This document shows, in pieces, positions 24,991 through 35,224 of a stretch of DNA of 64,000 nt. A model generated the notes under the pieces. It was not told the DNA's origin and did not search any database. It worked only from the letters and a program-made list of their open reading frames with translations. Made by a program: the position numbers and the translations under genes. This DNA is from UBA2040 sp041751955 (GTDB lineage Bacteria; Bacteroidota; Bacteroidia; Flavobacteriales_D; Crocinitomicaceae), in assembly GCA_041751955.1 (NCBI GenBank), contig JBGSIB010000011.1:1-64000 (forward strand), in the 5' to 3' direction. Position 1 is the first letter of the stretch, and every line of letters starts with the position of its first letter.

Positions 24991-26934
24991 TTAAGCGTTC
25001 GTTGTTAATTCAACTTCAATTGTATCCAATACCAATTTAGCAAATGCTTCTATCGACATTGATCCTTTGTCACCAACTAGTCTTTGACGGACTGAAATCT
25101 CCTGATTATCAGCCTCTTTCTCTCCAACTATAAGCATGAACGGAATTTTGTTCAACTCTGACTCACGTATTTTTTTACCAATTTTTTCATTACGGTCGTC
25201 AACGAAGCCGCGAATATCGTAATTTTTTAGCAATTCTAAAACTTTTTCTGCATACTCGTTGTAATTCTCGCTAATTGGTAAAATAGCAATTTGATCGGTT
25301 GCCAACCAAAGCGGAAAGTCGCCTGCACAGTGCTCTAACAACACAGCAACAAATCTTTCCATCGAACCAAATGGCGCACGGTGAATCATAACAGGACGAT
25401 GTTTCTCATTATCCGATCCTGTGTACTCCAATTCGAAACGTTCCGGTAGGTTGTAATCGACCTGAATTGTTCCCAATTGCCAATTGCGACCTAGTGCATC
25501 TTCAACCATGAAATCCAACTTCGGACCATAGAAAGCTGCTTCGCCTAATTCAACGACTGTTTCAAGACCTTTTTCTGCCGCAGCTTCGATAATTGCTGAT
25601 TCTGCTTTGTCCCAATTTTCGTTGGAACCTATATATTTTTCTGGCGTTTCTGGATCGCGAAGTGATATTTGGGCTTTGAAATTTTCGAACTTCAAGGTTT
25701 TGAAAATATACAATACCAAATCGATGACTTTTTTAAACTCATATTTCACTTGATCTTGCGTACAGAAGATATGCGCATCATCTTGCGTAAATCCCCGCAC
25801 ACGTGTCAAACCATGTAATTCGCCACTTTGTTCATAGCGGTAAACTGTTCCAAATTCTGCAAATCGCAAAGGCAAATCTTTGTAGGAACGCGGACGTGCT
25901 TTGTAAATTTCACAGTGATGTGGACAGTTCATCGGTTTCAACAAAAACTCTTCGCCTTCATCAGGTGTAAGAATCGGCTGGAAGCTATCTGCACCATATT
26001 TGGCGTAGTGTCCTGAAGTCACGTACAATTCTTTACTTCCGATATGTGGAGTAATCACTTGGTCATATCCGCCTTTTTTCTGTGCAGCTTTCAAGAAATT
26101 TTCTAAACGCTCACGCAAAGCGGCACCTTTCGGCAACCACAATGGCAAACCTTGTCCAACTCGAGCTGAGAAATGGAACAAATCCAACTCTTTACCCAAC
26201 TTGCGATGATCGCGCTTTTTCGCTTCTTCAACGCGTTCCAAATATTCTGTTAATTCACTCGCTTTCGGGAAGGTAATTCCATAAATACGAGTCAATTGTT
26301 TGTTCTTTTCGTCACCTCGCCAATACGCACCTGCAATCGCTGTAAGTTTGATGGCTTTGATAAATCCTGTGTGCGGAATGTGTGGTCCACGACATAAATC
26401 AGTGAAGTTTCCTTGGGTATAGAAAGTGATGTTTCCATCTTCTAATCCGTCAATTAACTCCAATTTATAAGGATCTTGTTTTTCTGTGAAATAGGCAATA
26501 GCATCAGCTTTGGAAACCGCTTTTCTTTCGAAAGTCAATTTCTCTTTCGCCAATTCACGCATTTTATCTTCGATTTTCACCAAGTCTTTCTCAGAAATGG
26601 TGTAATCCATGAAGTCAATATCGTAATAAAAACCATTGGTAACGGGAGGTCCGATGGCCAATTTCACACCCGGATAAAGCGCTTCAATTGCCTCAGCCAT
26701 AAGGTGTGCAGATGAATGCCACATCGTTGATTTTCCTTCCAAGTCATTCCAGGTCAGCAAACTCAAGGTCGAGTCGGTGTCCATAGCCATGTTGGCGTCT
26801 TGAACGACATTGTTAACTTTGGCGGCCAACACATTTCTGGCCAAACCCTCTGAAATGCTGAGCGCAACGTCCATAGCGGAACTTCCTTTCGGATATTCAC
26901 GAACACTGCCATCTGGAAGAATTACTTTAATCAT
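24991..26934 (-). CDS. thrS: Threonyl-tRNA synthetase
   Basis: 647 residues. N-terminal TGS domain (about 1-60), editing domain with HSSAHLMAEAI and DLCRGPHIPHTG, catalytic core with MNCPHHCEIYK (zinc ligand Cys), FAEFGTVYRYEQSGELHGLTRVRGFTQDDAHIF, HRAPFGSMERF and the C-terminal anticodon-binding domain. It charges tRNA-Thr. First gene of the infC operon. A -7 element lies 20 bases upstream of the start. Confidence 0.98.
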   Translation of the reverse strand: MIKVILPDGSVREYPKGSSAMDVALSISEGLARNVLAAKVNNVVQDANMAMDTDSTLSLLTWNDLEGKSTMWHSSAHLMAEAIEALYPGVKLAIGPPVTNGFYYDIDFMDYTISEKDLVKIEDKMRELAKEKLTFERKAVSKADAIAYFTEKQDPYKLELIDGLEDGNITFYTQGNFTDLCRGPHIPHTGFIKAIKLTAIAGAYWRGDEKNKQLTRIYGITFPKASELTEYLERVEEAKKRDHRKLGKELDLFHFSARVGQGLPLWLPKGAALRERLENFLKAAQKKGGYDQVITPHIGSKELYVTSGHYAKYGADSFQPILTPDEGEEFLLKPMNCPHHCEIYKARPRSYKDLPLRFAEFGTVYRYEQSGELHGLTRVRGFTQDDAHIFCTQDQVKYEFKKVIDLVLYIFKTLKFENFKAQISLRDPETPEKYIGSNENWDKAESAIIEAAAEKGLETVVELGEAAFYGPKLDFMVEDALGRNWQLGTIQVDYNLPERFELEYTGSDNEKHRPVMIHRAPFGSMERFVAVLLEHCAGDFPLWLATDQIAILPISENYNEYAEKVLELLKNYDIRGFVDDRNEKIGKKIRESELNKIPFMLIVGEKEADNQEISVRQRLVGDKGSMSIEAFAKLVLDTIEVELTTNA

Positions 26935-26954
26935 TTTTTTTGCAAACTTTCGTG

Positions 26955-26962
26955 CAAAAGTA
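26955..26962 (-). promoter_or_regulatory. Putative -7 element (TACTTTTG on minus strand) for thrS operon
   Basis: TAnnTTTG match 20 bases upstream of the thrS ATG. The short leader leaves no room for a T-box or translational operator. Confidence 0.5.
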
Positions 26963-27077
26963 CACTTTTAGTGGGAATTAGCGGTGTTTTTATGGACTGT
27001 TTTCAGTAATTGAGTTTTATTGATTTGAAAAAGATTTTTTTCATTTATATTCGTTGAGTAAAGACTACGATTAAAAG

Positions 27078-29054
27078 GTGAATACGCAGCTACTTAGAAA
27101 AAATATTTTTGTTTGCATCACTTCCGCATTTATAGCCGGAATTGTTGTGTATGATTACATTCCATTTGCTACTGGTTATCTCGGATTGGTGTTGACTACA
27201 TTTTTGTTTTTGCCTTTGATTTATATTCCTATCGAACGAAAGTTTGGATGGATTGGACTTTTTACTTTGGTTTTCTTTTGTCTTGGCCTCCAAATTCAAG
27301 AAAAAGATGACTGGAAATTCACAGAATATACTTTGGATAGAGATGCTTATCACGGAAGTATATTTTTTGCAGAGGTTGAAAGTATTTCTAGTTCAACGAA
27401 AACGTGGAATAAAGCTATTTTACACATCAAAGGAATTTATCGATATCAAACGATCAAGCCTGTCGATGAAAAGGTTCTTTTTTATGTTCATAATGAAGTG
27501 GACGATATAGAAATTGGTGACGAAATCTTTTGTAATCCTTATTTGATTTCCATTAAAAACCGCAATAATCCTGGAGAATTTAACGCTGAAAAATACTGGT
27601 CGGCGAAGGGAATTACGAAAATGGGATTTTTATCTGACGGCGACAAAAGTTCGAGCGTAAACAAAAAGAATTTTTTGCAAAAATGGTTTTATAGTTTGGA
27701 TGAAAGTTTATCGAATTTATTTGAAGATCATTTGAAACCAGAATCTGTTGGTATTGCCAAAGCAATGATTCTGGGCGATCGGGATCATTTGGATGCAGAG
27801 GCAATTCGCTCTTTCGGCAATTCAGGAGCGATGCATGTTTTGGCTGTCTCTGGTTTGCATGTCGGTCTGATATTAGCGATGCTCATTTTCTTTTTCTCCA
27901 AATTTCCGAAATGGATTAGTCGATATCGGGCCATCATTTTATCGCTGATTATCATTTGGATTTATGCTTTTCTGACTGGTTTTTCGCCGTCTGTATTCCG
28001 AGCGGTTGTGATGTTTTCGTTGTTGAGCATAGCGAAAATTTCAGGCCGTTCTTACAGTTCAATGAATGTATTGGCAGGTTCGGCAATGATCATGCTACTT
28101 TGGGATTATAATTTGGTTTACGACTTGGGTTTTCAACTTTCATATTTAGCGATGGCGGGTATTTTCTTGGTTTATCCGTCGATAAAGAAAATGCTGTATT
28201 TCAAGGTGAAAGTATTGCGTTGGATTTGGGAAGGAACGAGCGTAGCTTTGGCCGCTCAATTGTTTACTTTTCCGCTCACATTATATTGCTTTCATCAATT
28301 TCCCAATTATTTTTTGCTGTCGAACATTGGATTAATGTTACTAGCGAATGCAATTCTAGTTCTCGGTGTTCTTTTTATTGCTTTGCATAAAATCCCTTGG
28401 GTAAGTTTGGCTTTTTCTTGGGGATTGTCCGTACTTGTTTTGGCTATGTTTTACTTTGTGCAATGGATCGATTATTTGCCAGGTTCAACCGCTTTGGGCT
28501 TTGTTTTACCCGTTTGGCAAGTGCTCGTAATTTATGCAATGTTGTTGTTCGTATTTTTCCTACTTCAATCTTCGTTTAAAAAGAAATATCTACTTTCCTC
28601 ATCTATCGTTTTAGGGATATGCAGTGTTCTTGTTTTTCAAAGAATGAACAGTAATCAAACCAATGAACTGGTCATTTTCAACGAATCTTATCTCACCATG
28701 ACCCTAAAAGTTGACGATGAAATGTATTGCTTTTATGCACACGATGACTATGTTGGGAAAAGTATTTATTTAGCTGAAAATTATCGAAAAACCAGGTCGA
28801 GTGAAATAAAATATGTCTTGCTGGATTATAAAAAAGTAACGCGTTTGAAAAACAAAAAACTCGATTTCTCGTGTTCATTTCATCATTCTTACTACGACAT
28901 TTTCATCAACGGGAAACACATTCAACTCACCACTTACACCAATCCAACCGACCGAGAAAACAAACCTGATCTATTCGTTTACATGCCTTCAGTGATTTTG
29001 GATGACACCTATAAAGATCAATTGCGTTACGGCGCTTTTGTTTATCCTATTTAA
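27078..29054 (+). CDS. comEC: ComEC/Rec2-family DNA uptake channel protein
   Basis: 658 residues from GTG 27078. N-terminal membrane segments, an OB-like DUF4131 domain (about 60-190), then the competence domain with LGDRDHLDAEAIRSFGNSGAMHVLAVSGLHVGLI and SPSVFRAVVMFSLL inside a block of about ten membrane segments. The C-terminal metallo-beta-lactamase domain of Bacillus ComEC is absent, replaced by about 150 residues without metal motifs, as is common in Flavobacteria. The family carries single-stranded DNA across the inner membrane during transformation. Confidence 0.88.
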   Translation: MNTQLLRKNIFVCITSAFIAGIVVYDYIPFATGYLGLVLTTFLFLPLIYIPIERKFGWIGLFTLVFFCLGLQIQEKDDWKFTEYTLDRDAYHGSIFFAEVESISSSTKTWNKAILHIKGIYRYQTIKPVDEKVLFYVHNEVDDIEIGDEIFCNPYLISIKNRNNPGEFNAEKYWSAKGITKMGFLSDGDKSSSVNKKNFLQKWFYSLDESLSNLFEDHLKPESVGIAKAMILGDRDHLDAEAIRSFGNSGAMHVLAVSGLHVGLILAMLIFFFSKFPKWISRYRAIILSLIIIWIYAFLTGFSPSVFRAVVMFSLLSIAKISGRSYSSMNVLAGSAMIMLLWDYNLVYDLGFQLSYLAMAGIFLVYPSIKKMLYFKVKVLRWIWEGTSVALAAQLFTFPLTLYCFHQFPNYFLLSNIGLMLLANAILVLGVLFIALHKIPWVSLAFSWGLSVLVLAMFYFVQWIDYLPGSTALGFVLPVWQVLVIYAMLLFVFFLLQSSFKKKYLLSSSIVLGICSVLVFQRMNSNQTNELVIFNESYLTMTLKVDDEMYCFYAHDDYVGKSIYLAENYRKTRSSEIKYVLLDYKKVTRLKNKKLDFSCSFHHSYYDIFINGKHIQLTTYTNPTDRENKPDLFVYMPSVILDDTYKDQLRYGAFVYPI

Positions 29055-29956
29055 ATCAAAGCTTTCCTCACCAACTCATAATAATCGTTCATCTCCACAA
29101 AATAGCGGTACGTCGTTGTCATTCCATCGTTCACTTTTTGAAAGGTGTAAATGACTTGGTAACCTGTTACGAAGTCTTTTTCATCTATTTTCGTAACAAT
29201 TTCCTCCATGGATTCGAAGTTTAGGTTGGAAACTCCTTTGAAATCGTCGCCATTCACATGATAGGTAACTACTTGTTTCAAGAGATCGGTTGTTTTTAAG
29301 GACCTAGCAATCCTCGCCAACTGCATAATTTGCAGCGTGTGATTCAAGAAAGTATCTCTGGCAGAACCGATTAAACTGTTTTCTTTCGATTTGAACTTGG
29401 CATAAAAATTATTTTCTTGCGAACTAGCGGCAAAACCAGGATTGATGAAGGATTCCATGAAGGTGTATTCTTTGTATTCTTCGATGAGTTTGGGGTCAAT
29501 TTCTTGGCTGTCCTTAATTTTGCTATTTCGAATAACGTGATCCTTCGTCGTTTCAAAAATGGCGGAATATATAGATAGTTTGTTGTTTTTACGTACGCCA
29601 AAGAGGTGGTCTTCTTGATATAAAATTTGTGCTGTATCGTTCAAAGCGATTTGTCTTTGGAGTTTAATTTGATCATCCAATTCTGTGTCGCGTTTACCTT
29701 CACGTTCCATTCGATATTTTATGGCGTAAAGCGAATCCAATTCTTTGTAAATCAATGGTTTTAAGGTTTTTGTTTGTCCCCAGGCAATATCTGAATAGAC
29801 AGCACTGTCCTTTTCAAAAGTCTCTTTCAATTGTTTTTGAATGGCAGCTTTTCGATCACTGGCAAGGCTAACAGGTGTTGTTGGAGTGGTATATTGAATG
29901 CCACATCTTGTTAAAAGTGCAAGAATTAAGCCTACAAAAAGTATTTTTAGCGACAT
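29051..29956 (-). CDS. Lipoprotein of unknown function
   Basis: 301 residues from ATG 29956; a longer reading adds 38 residues that overlap the divergent promoter. The signal LFVGLILALLTRCGIQ is a lipobox. The mature part is mostly helical and charged (YKELDSLYAIKYRMEREGKRDTELDDQIKLQRQIALND) and ends in a beta-rich stretch. No motif recognised. It is convergent with comEC (four-base overlap). Confidence 0.6.
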   Translation of the reverse strand: MSLKILFVGLILALLTRCGIQYTTPTTPVSLASDRKAAIQKQLKETFEKDSAVYSDIAWGQTKTLKPLIYKELDSLYAIKYRMEREGKRDTELDDQIKLQRQIALNDTAQILYQEDHLFGVRKNNKLSIYSAIFETTKDHVIRNSKIKDSQEIDPKLIEEYKEYTFMESFINPGFAASSQENNFYAKFKSKENSLIGSARDTFLNHTLQIMQLARIARSLKTTDLLKQVVTYHVNGDDFKGVSNLNFESMEEIVTKIDEKDFVTGYQVIYTFQKVNDGMTTTYRYFVEMNDYYELVRKALI

Positions 29957-29972
29957 AACTTTGGTATTTTTG
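29956..29972 (+). promoter_or_regulatory. Two candidate -7 elements (TAACTTTG, TATTTTTG)
   Basis: TAACTTTG at 29956-29963 and TATTTTTG at 29965-29972, both exact TAnnTTTG matches, 51-60 bases upstream of the DUF5916 gene start and abutting the divergent lipoprotein gene's ATG. Confidence 0.4.
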
Positions 29973-30023
29973 CTTTTTGAAAAAGTAAAACTAATCTTTT
30001 TAAACCATCTGTTGTTCATTTTC

Positions 30024-32477
30024 ATGCGGTCGTTTTTTATTTCGTTTTTAATCATTTTTTTGCTGTCCAATCGGTCTTTCAGTCAGAAAAGCTATACCAT
30101 CGAAAAAGCTGTGGACGAGATCAAAATCGACGGTGTTCTCGATGAACTTTCCTGGAAAACCGCACAAAAAGCAGACCAATTTGTGGTGAATTACCCTAAT
30201 TTTGGGTCAGATCCCTCATTTTCGACGGAATTTTATTTGACCTATACCGACGAAGCTTTCTATTTTGCGGGTAAAATTTTTGATCATCCCGATTCGATTT
30301 CGTACATGCTTTCTCAACGTGATAATTTTGGAAATGCCGATTGGATTGGCATTGCAATAGATACATATGGCAACAAATTGAACGTTTTTAATTTTTATAT
30401 CACTTCTTCTGGGGTTGAATTGGACGCTATTGAGGATGTGAACAATGAAGATTTTTCATGGAATGCTGTATGGAAGAGCCGTGTTTCTCGAATGGAAAAT
30501 GGCTGGTCGGTTGAAGTTAGAATTCCCTATTCCGCCTTGCGTTTTCCCAATAAAAATGTGCAAGAATGGAATTTGAATTTTATGCGACAAATCCGACGAA
30601 AGAGGGAAATGTCTTTTTGGAATCCAGTCGATCCTGAAAAATTTGGAGTGATTACGCAAACAGGTACATTGAATAATTTAAAGGACATCAAACCACCCTT
30701 GCGCTTATCATTTTCTCCGTATGCGATAAGTTATTTGGAACGATTGAACGATCCGGTCACCAATACTCAGGTCACCCAATCTAGAACGGTTGCAGGCATG
30801 GATTTAAAACTGGGATTAAACGATGCTTTTACTTTGGATATGGCGCTGGTTCCCGATTTTGGACAGACCATTTCGGATAATCAAATCCTGAATTTAGGTC
30901 CTTTCGAGGTACAATTTGACGAAAACCGCTCTTTTTTCAAAGAAGGTACCGACTTGTTTGGTATCAGCGGTATTTTCTATTCACGGAGAGTTGGCGGAAA
31001 TCCGTTTTATGCTGATCGTGCCTATGAAAATCTAGACGAAAGTATAGGCGAATATGTCAGTTCATCCATTTCTAAAGCGCCCTTGTACAATGGAACAAAA
31101 ATTTCCGGTCGAACTAAAAAAGGATTGGGAATTGGTGTTTTTAACGCTGTTGAAGGTCGAACAGAATCTGTTGTTTCAGATAGTTTGGGCAATATCAGAA
31201 GTGTGAATACCAATCCTTTAACCAATTACAATGTGACCGTTTTTTCTCAAAATTTGGTCAATAACGGGAGACTTTCTTTTATCAATACCAATGTCACAAG
31301 AGAAGGTAGCGCTCGTGATGCAAATGTTTCTGCTTTGAGTACTCAATTGTTAAGTAAATCGCGTGATTATGGCATGGACGTAGAGGTTAAAGTTTCCAAT
31401 ATCATGGAAGGTGGCAACTTACTTTTGGGTCATACTTTCAATACTTATTTTGGAAAATATCAGGGAAAATGGACTTATGGAGCCTATTATAATGAGAAAA
31501 GCGACACTTATGACCCAAATGATTTGGGGTTTTTGGCGAATAACAATTCGCGCGGTATTGGTGCTGATTTGCGGTGGAATGGATACAAACCGAAAGGTCG
31601 ATTTTTAAGGCGTTGGGCTAGGGTCGATGTTAGTTACCAAGAACTTTATTTTCCTCGCTTGTTTTCTTCATTTAATGTATCTGGTTTTTACAACGGCACC
31701 TTTAAGAATTTTATGACATGTGGATTAAGCGCTGATGCTAGCCCCATTGGTTCCGTCGATCACTTTGAATCGCGTTCTTTTGGAATACCATTGAATTTTG
31801 ACCCAAGCGCTAAAATTGGTGGTTTTATCTCCAGTGATTATTCCAAACCTTTTGCTTTGGATATCCGATCGAATTTTAGACAATATACAAATCTGAATCA
31901 GTACAATTATAATGTAACTGTTTCACCGAGGTTTCAGTTTGCGTCGCGCTTTTTCCTGGGTTTTACAAGTACCTACGAATATTTGAAAAACGATTTTGGT
32001 TATGTGTTTCCAAAAAAGGGTGAGGGTCAAACGGAAATTTTAATCGGTCAGCGTGACCGAGATATAGTGACCAACACCTTAAATGGTGAAATTATTTTTA
32101 CCAAACGAATGGGTATCAATATTCGTTTCCGCCACTATTGGCAACGATTGAAATACAACGATTTTAGTGATTTACAGGTCAGTGGCGATAGAATGGGCAA
32201 TGATTATTTTCCTTTGAATGAGGACGGCAACTCCTATCATAACAGAAGTTTTAATGCTTTTACCTTAGACGTCAATTACCGTTGGGTTTTCTTCCCAGGA
32301 TGCGAATTTTTAGTTTTTTACAAGAACAATATTTTTGCTAGTACTGACGGTTTGGATAGATCTTATTTCAGTACGTATGGAACTTTGTTTGACCAACCAC
32401 AGTTGAACAGTATTTCTGCAAAAGTGCAGTTGTTTGTGGATGCGCTGTACTTCAAAAAAGGTGGATTGAAGTTTTAA
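30024..32477 (+). CDS. DUF5916 protein with N-terminal carbohydrate-binding family 9-like domain
   Basis: 817 residues from ATG 30024, which begins a clear signal peptide (MRSFFISFLIIFLLSNRSFSQ); the upstream frame adds 42 unrelated residues. Residues about 25-210 form the CBM9-like domain (KIDGVLDELSWKTAQKADQFVVNYP, WIGIAIDTYGNK); the remaining about 600 residues are DUF5916 with barrel-like strands (VPDFGQTISDNQILNLGPFEVQFDENRSFFKEG). Probably an outer-membrane protein; annotated hydrolase in some genomes without evidence of activity. Confidence 0.85.
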   Translation: MRSFFISFLIIFLLSNRSFSQKSYTIEKAVDEIKIDGVLDELSWKTAQKADQFVVNYPNFGSDPSFSTEFYLTYTDEAFYFAGKIFDHPDSISYMLSQRDNFGNADWIGIAIDTYGNKLNVFNFYITSSGVELDAIEDVNNEDFSWNAVWKSRVSRMENGWSVEVRIPYSALRFPNKNVQEWNLNFMRQIRRKREMSFWNPVDPEKFGVITQTGTLNNLKDIKPPLRLSFSPYAISYLERLNDPVTNTQVTQSRTVAGMDLKLGLNDAFTLDMALVPDFGQTISDNQILNLGPFEVQFDENRSFFKEGTDLFGISGIFYSRRVGGNPFYADRAYENLDESIGEYVSSSISKAPLYNGTKISGRTKKGLGIGVFNAVEGRTESVVSDSLGNIRSVNTNPLTNYNVTVFSQNLVNNGRLSFINTNVTREGSARDANVSALSTQLLSKSRDYGMDVEVKVSNIMEGGNLLLGHTFNTYFGKYQGKWTYGAYYNEKSDTYDPNDLGFLANNNSRGIGADLRWNGYKPKGRFLRRWARVDVSYQELYFPRLFSSFNVSGFYNGTFKNFMTCGLSADASPIGSVDHFESRSFGIPLNFDPSAKIGGFISSDYSKPFALDIRSNFRQYTNLNQYNYNVTVSPRFQFASRFFLGFTSTYEYLKNDFGYVFPKKGEGQTEILIGQRDRDIVTNTLNGEIIFTKRMGINIRFRHYWQRLKYNDFSDLQVSGDRMGNDYFPLNEDGNSYHNRSFNAFTLDVNYRWVFFPGCEFLVFYKNNIFASTDGLDRSYFSTYGTLFDQPQLNSISAKVQLFVDALYFKKGGLKF

Positions 32478-32520
32478 ACTTGTGACTCAATTTAAAAAAG
32501 TTGTTTATTTGTAAAAGCTT

Positions 32521-33873
32521 ATGAAATTATCTATGCCTTACTTTTTTGTACTTGTCATTCTTCTTTTTGCACCACTTCATATGCTTGCGCAAGATGAGGA
32601 AACTCCTGAAATGATTCTTTATCAGAAAACAATGTCGGTAATGCGGTCGATGGAGGCGGAAGATTTTTCTGTTGCTGAAAAAAAAGCAATAAAACTGTTT
32701 GATGAATATCCTGATTCGGCGAGAGTATTGGCTCTTTTGATGTCAATTACTGCATATAATATCACTCAAACGGACATATATGATGAAATCGATGAGGGAC
32801 GTTTTGAGAAATTTATTGCTATAGTCGACACCAAATTCCCAAACAATGAGATATTAGATGTTGTAATTTCTAATTATTGGAATGAAATATTTGAGCCTGA
32901 ATTGGTTATTGAACGTCTGAACAAGCATATTGAACACACTACAGAACCAGAACTTTTTCCTTCTTTGCTGCAAGCGTATTATGAAATGGCTGATTCTGTA
33001 AACTATTTGGCAACGATGGGTATATTGAAGGAAAAGAGTAAACGAGATATTGTATTCAAACGAACACTTGTTTCAATTTATTTGGACCATTCAGAATTAG
33101 ATTCAGCACTTTTGCTAATAAGTGAGATTATGAGAGGAGCTGACGTGACATCTCGAGATTATCAAATGAAAGCTTTCGTTAATTATTCTATGAAAGATAA
33201 GATAGAAGCTTGTGAAAGTTTGAGGATGGCGAGAAGAAAAGGCGTTGTAATGGAGCAACCTTGGATGAAAAAACTAAATTGCTACAACGAGGACCGATCC
33301 AATCCAAAAGCCATTGAATTTGATACGAGATTTGGTAAAAAAGAAATCCTAGTAAACGGTCCGGAAAGTGTAAATCGAGCAGCTTGGCAGCCGAAGTTGA
33401 AAAGGAAAATCTATTTTGATTCGAATGAGGGAGAAGGTCAATTTTCCTTGATGTGCGTTCCTTATTACAATCAATATTTCTCAAAAGGTTATGTGTATTT
33501 TTTTGATATTGATGGCCCAGCTTTTTATAATCGAGGATTGAGACTATTGACTGTTATGATAGAAAAGGAGTGGAATAATAGGTCCGGTGACACCTTAATT
33601 GGAGTCGATTATATGGATGCTTTACCCAACGTTTTGGAAAAAGGTAACTCAGTTTGGTTAGAAATTGGCGCCGATTACTATATCGAATTTTCATATTTGG
33701 GTTATGAACCGAAAACACTTAAATCAGGAGAAACTATTTCAAGTGCAAAAATTAGAGTGGCGTACCATCTGGATGGTTATTTGAATTCTGTGGAATTGTT
33801 TTGGATGGCTGATCAGCGAGGGGTTGTGGAATACTTGCAAATGGACGGAAGCTTTCTGAGACTTCAAAAATAG
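32521..33873 (+). CDS. Exported TPR-like protein of unknown function
   Basis: 450 residues with a signal peptide ending HMLAQ. Residues about 30-270 are paired helices resembling degenerate tetratricopeptide repeats (EDFSVAEKKAIKLFDEYPDSARVLALLMS, SELDSALLLISEIMRGADVTSRDYQMKAF); the C-terminal third is beta-rich (KRKIYFDSNEGEGQFSLMCVPYYN...). No catalytic motif. It follows the DUF5916 gene by 43 bases on the same strand. Confidence 0.6.
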   Translation: MKLSMPYFFVLVILLFAPLHMLAQDEETPEMILYQKTMSVMRSMEAEDFSVAEKKAIKLFDEYPDSARVLALLMSITAYNITQTDIYDEIDEGRFEKFIAIVDTKFPNNEILDVVISNYWNEIFEPELVIERLNKHIEHTTEPELFPSLLQAYYEMADSVNYLATMGILKEKSKRDIVFKRTLVSIYLDHSELDSALLLISEIMRGADVTSRDYQMKAFVNYSMKDKIEACESLRMARRKGVVMEQPWMKKLNCYNEDRSNPKAIEFDTRFGKKEILVNGPESVNRAAWQPKLKRKIYFDSNEGEGQFSLMCVPYYNQYFSKGYVYFFDIDGPAFYNRGLRLLTVMIEKEWNNRSGDTLIGVDYMDALPNVLEKGNSVWLEIGADYYIEFSYLGYEPKTLKSGETISSAKIRVAYHLDGYLNSVELFWMADQRGVVEYLQMDGSFLRLQK

Positions 33874-33876
33874 AAT

Positions 33877-34458
33877 TTATTTCCCAAACATTTCTTGCTC
33901 AATAATCTCGCAAAGCGTGTGACCAATAAGCATGTGACATTCTTGAATTCGCGGTGTGTCTGTTGAAGGAATATTGACTAAAAATTTGGCAACACCTTTC
34001 ATTTTTCCACCAGTTTCTCCTGTAAACGCTACCGTTGTTAAACCCATTTCATTTGCTCTTTCCAAGGCACGAAGAACATTTCCGCTGTTTCCACTGGTGC
34101 TCATGCCTATCAGCACATCTCCTTTTGAACCAAAGCCTTGTATCAATCGAGCATAGACTTCATCGAAGGAATAATCGTTGGCCACGGCCGTGATATACGA
34201 AGTATTCACATGCAAAGCTTCTGAAAATAATGGTGGTCGATCAAAATAATATCGGCCGCTCAATTCAGCACTCAAATGTTGCGCATCGGCCGCGCTTCCT
34301 CCATTTCCACACCAAAAAACTTTACCGCCTTTTTTGTAACAATCCACCAATTTGTGCGAGAGATCAGTGACCACTTGCATCAAGTTATCGTCATGCATCA
34401 ACTGCGTTTTCAAATCTATTGATTGCTGTAATTTCGACTGGAAGAAAGCTTTGTCCAT
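33877..34458 (-). CDS. gmhA: D-sedoheptulose 7-phosphate isomerase
   Basis: 193 residues. SIS-fold motifs CGNGGSAADAQHLSAELSGRYYFDRPPL, ALHVNTSYITAVANDYSFDEVYARL, GMSTSGNSGNVLRAL and IPSTDTPRIQECHMLIGHTLCE are those of GmhA. It makes D-glycero-D-manno-heptose 7-phosphate, the first step to ADP-heptose for the LPS core or glycoproteins. No other hep genes are nearby. Confidence 0.93.
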   Translation of the reverse strand: MDKAFFQSKLQQSIDLKTQLMHDDNLMQVVTDLSHKLVDCYKKGGKVFWCGNGGSAADAQHLSAELSGRYYFDRPPLFSEALHVNTSYITAVANDYSFDEVYARLIQGFGSKGDVLIGMSTSGNSGNVLRALERANEMGLTTVAFTGETGGKMKGVAKFLVNIPSTDTPRIQECHMLIGHTLCEIIEQEMFGK

Positions 34459-34518
34459 GGTGATATTTTAGAGTTTAAAATTAAGGATAATTTCTTGTCT
34501 AGAATTCGGGTAAAAATG

Positions 34519-34557
34519 AAAATCCCCGTCCTATCAGAATAAAACGGGGATTTTTTT
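34519..34557 (-). terminator. Terminator hairpin after the nitroreductase reading frame
   Basis: AAAATCCCCGT ... ACGGGGATTTT with an 14-base loop, flanked by T runs on both strands. It lies 15 bases past the frame-corrected stop of the nitroreductase (34572), which supports that stop as the ancestral gene end. Confidence 0.8.
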
Positions 34558-34571
34558 AAGTAAGTTTTGAA

Positions 34572-35206
34572 TCAGTAAGTCAAAAACATTTCGTCCTCAG
34601 CCTTTCTAACTTTGGCTTGATGCTGGTTTCCATCCTCTTCATGACGGTATCCCATAGCACAAACTACAGATGTTGTTAGGCCTTTATCACTCAGACCTAA
34701 AATTTCGTCATAGGCGCGGCATCAAAACCTTCCATTGGAGTTGCATCGATTTTGAGCATGGCCGCTGTGTGTAATAACATACCCAAAGCGATATACGTTT
34801 GTTTTTTGTTCCAAGGAACGAATTGCTCTTCTGTCATTGGGGCAATGGAACCTTTGATGTAATCTCCAAATCCCTTTGTTTGCTCAATGGTAATGTTTCT
34901 TGATTTTGCTACATTTTCCATATAGTCGTCGACGTCTGCAGGCGTGATGTTTTTTTGAACAACAAAAACAACGAATGCAGAGGCATCAGTCACTTGAGTT
35001 TGTCCCCAAGCTTTTTCTCGCAATTGATTACGCAAACCTTCATCTTCAATGAAGATAGCTTTAAAAGGCTGCAAACCATAAGAAGTTGGTGCGAATCGTA
35101 TGCTGTCTTTCAAGGTTTGTAAATCTTCGATGCTAATGCTTTTTGTTGCATCATATTTTTTTACTGCGTAGCGCCATTCAAGGGCGTTTTTGATTTGTTC
35201 TGTCAT
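34572..35206 (-). pseudogene. NfsB-like NAD(P)H nitroreductase with a frameshift near its 3' end
   Basis: The intact frame (34697-35206) gives 169 residues ending GFDAAPMTKF. One frame over, immediately after the break (34711-34720), the sequence continues YDEILGLSDKGLTTSVVCAM, then GYRHEEDGNQHQAKVRKAED and EMFLTY to a stop at 34572: the normal C-terminus of this FMN-dependent nitroreductase family. One lost base (or two gained) in the GCCGCGCC run explains it. The N-terminal RYAVKKYDATKSI and FAPTSYGLQPFKAIF motifs are intact. Either a recent pseudogene or a sequencing error. Confidence 0.85.
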
Positions 35207-35224
35207 GTTAACTGGGTTGTTTTT

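Noticed and set aside
26935..27077. T-box or other leader regulation of thrS
   Set aside because: The -7 element is only 20 bases from the ATG, leaving no space for a structured leader; no T-box motif is present.
27078..29054. comEC considered truncated because the metallo-beta-lactamase domain is missing
   Set aside because: Short ComEC proteins without this domain are common in Flavobacteria, so this is not evidence of damage.
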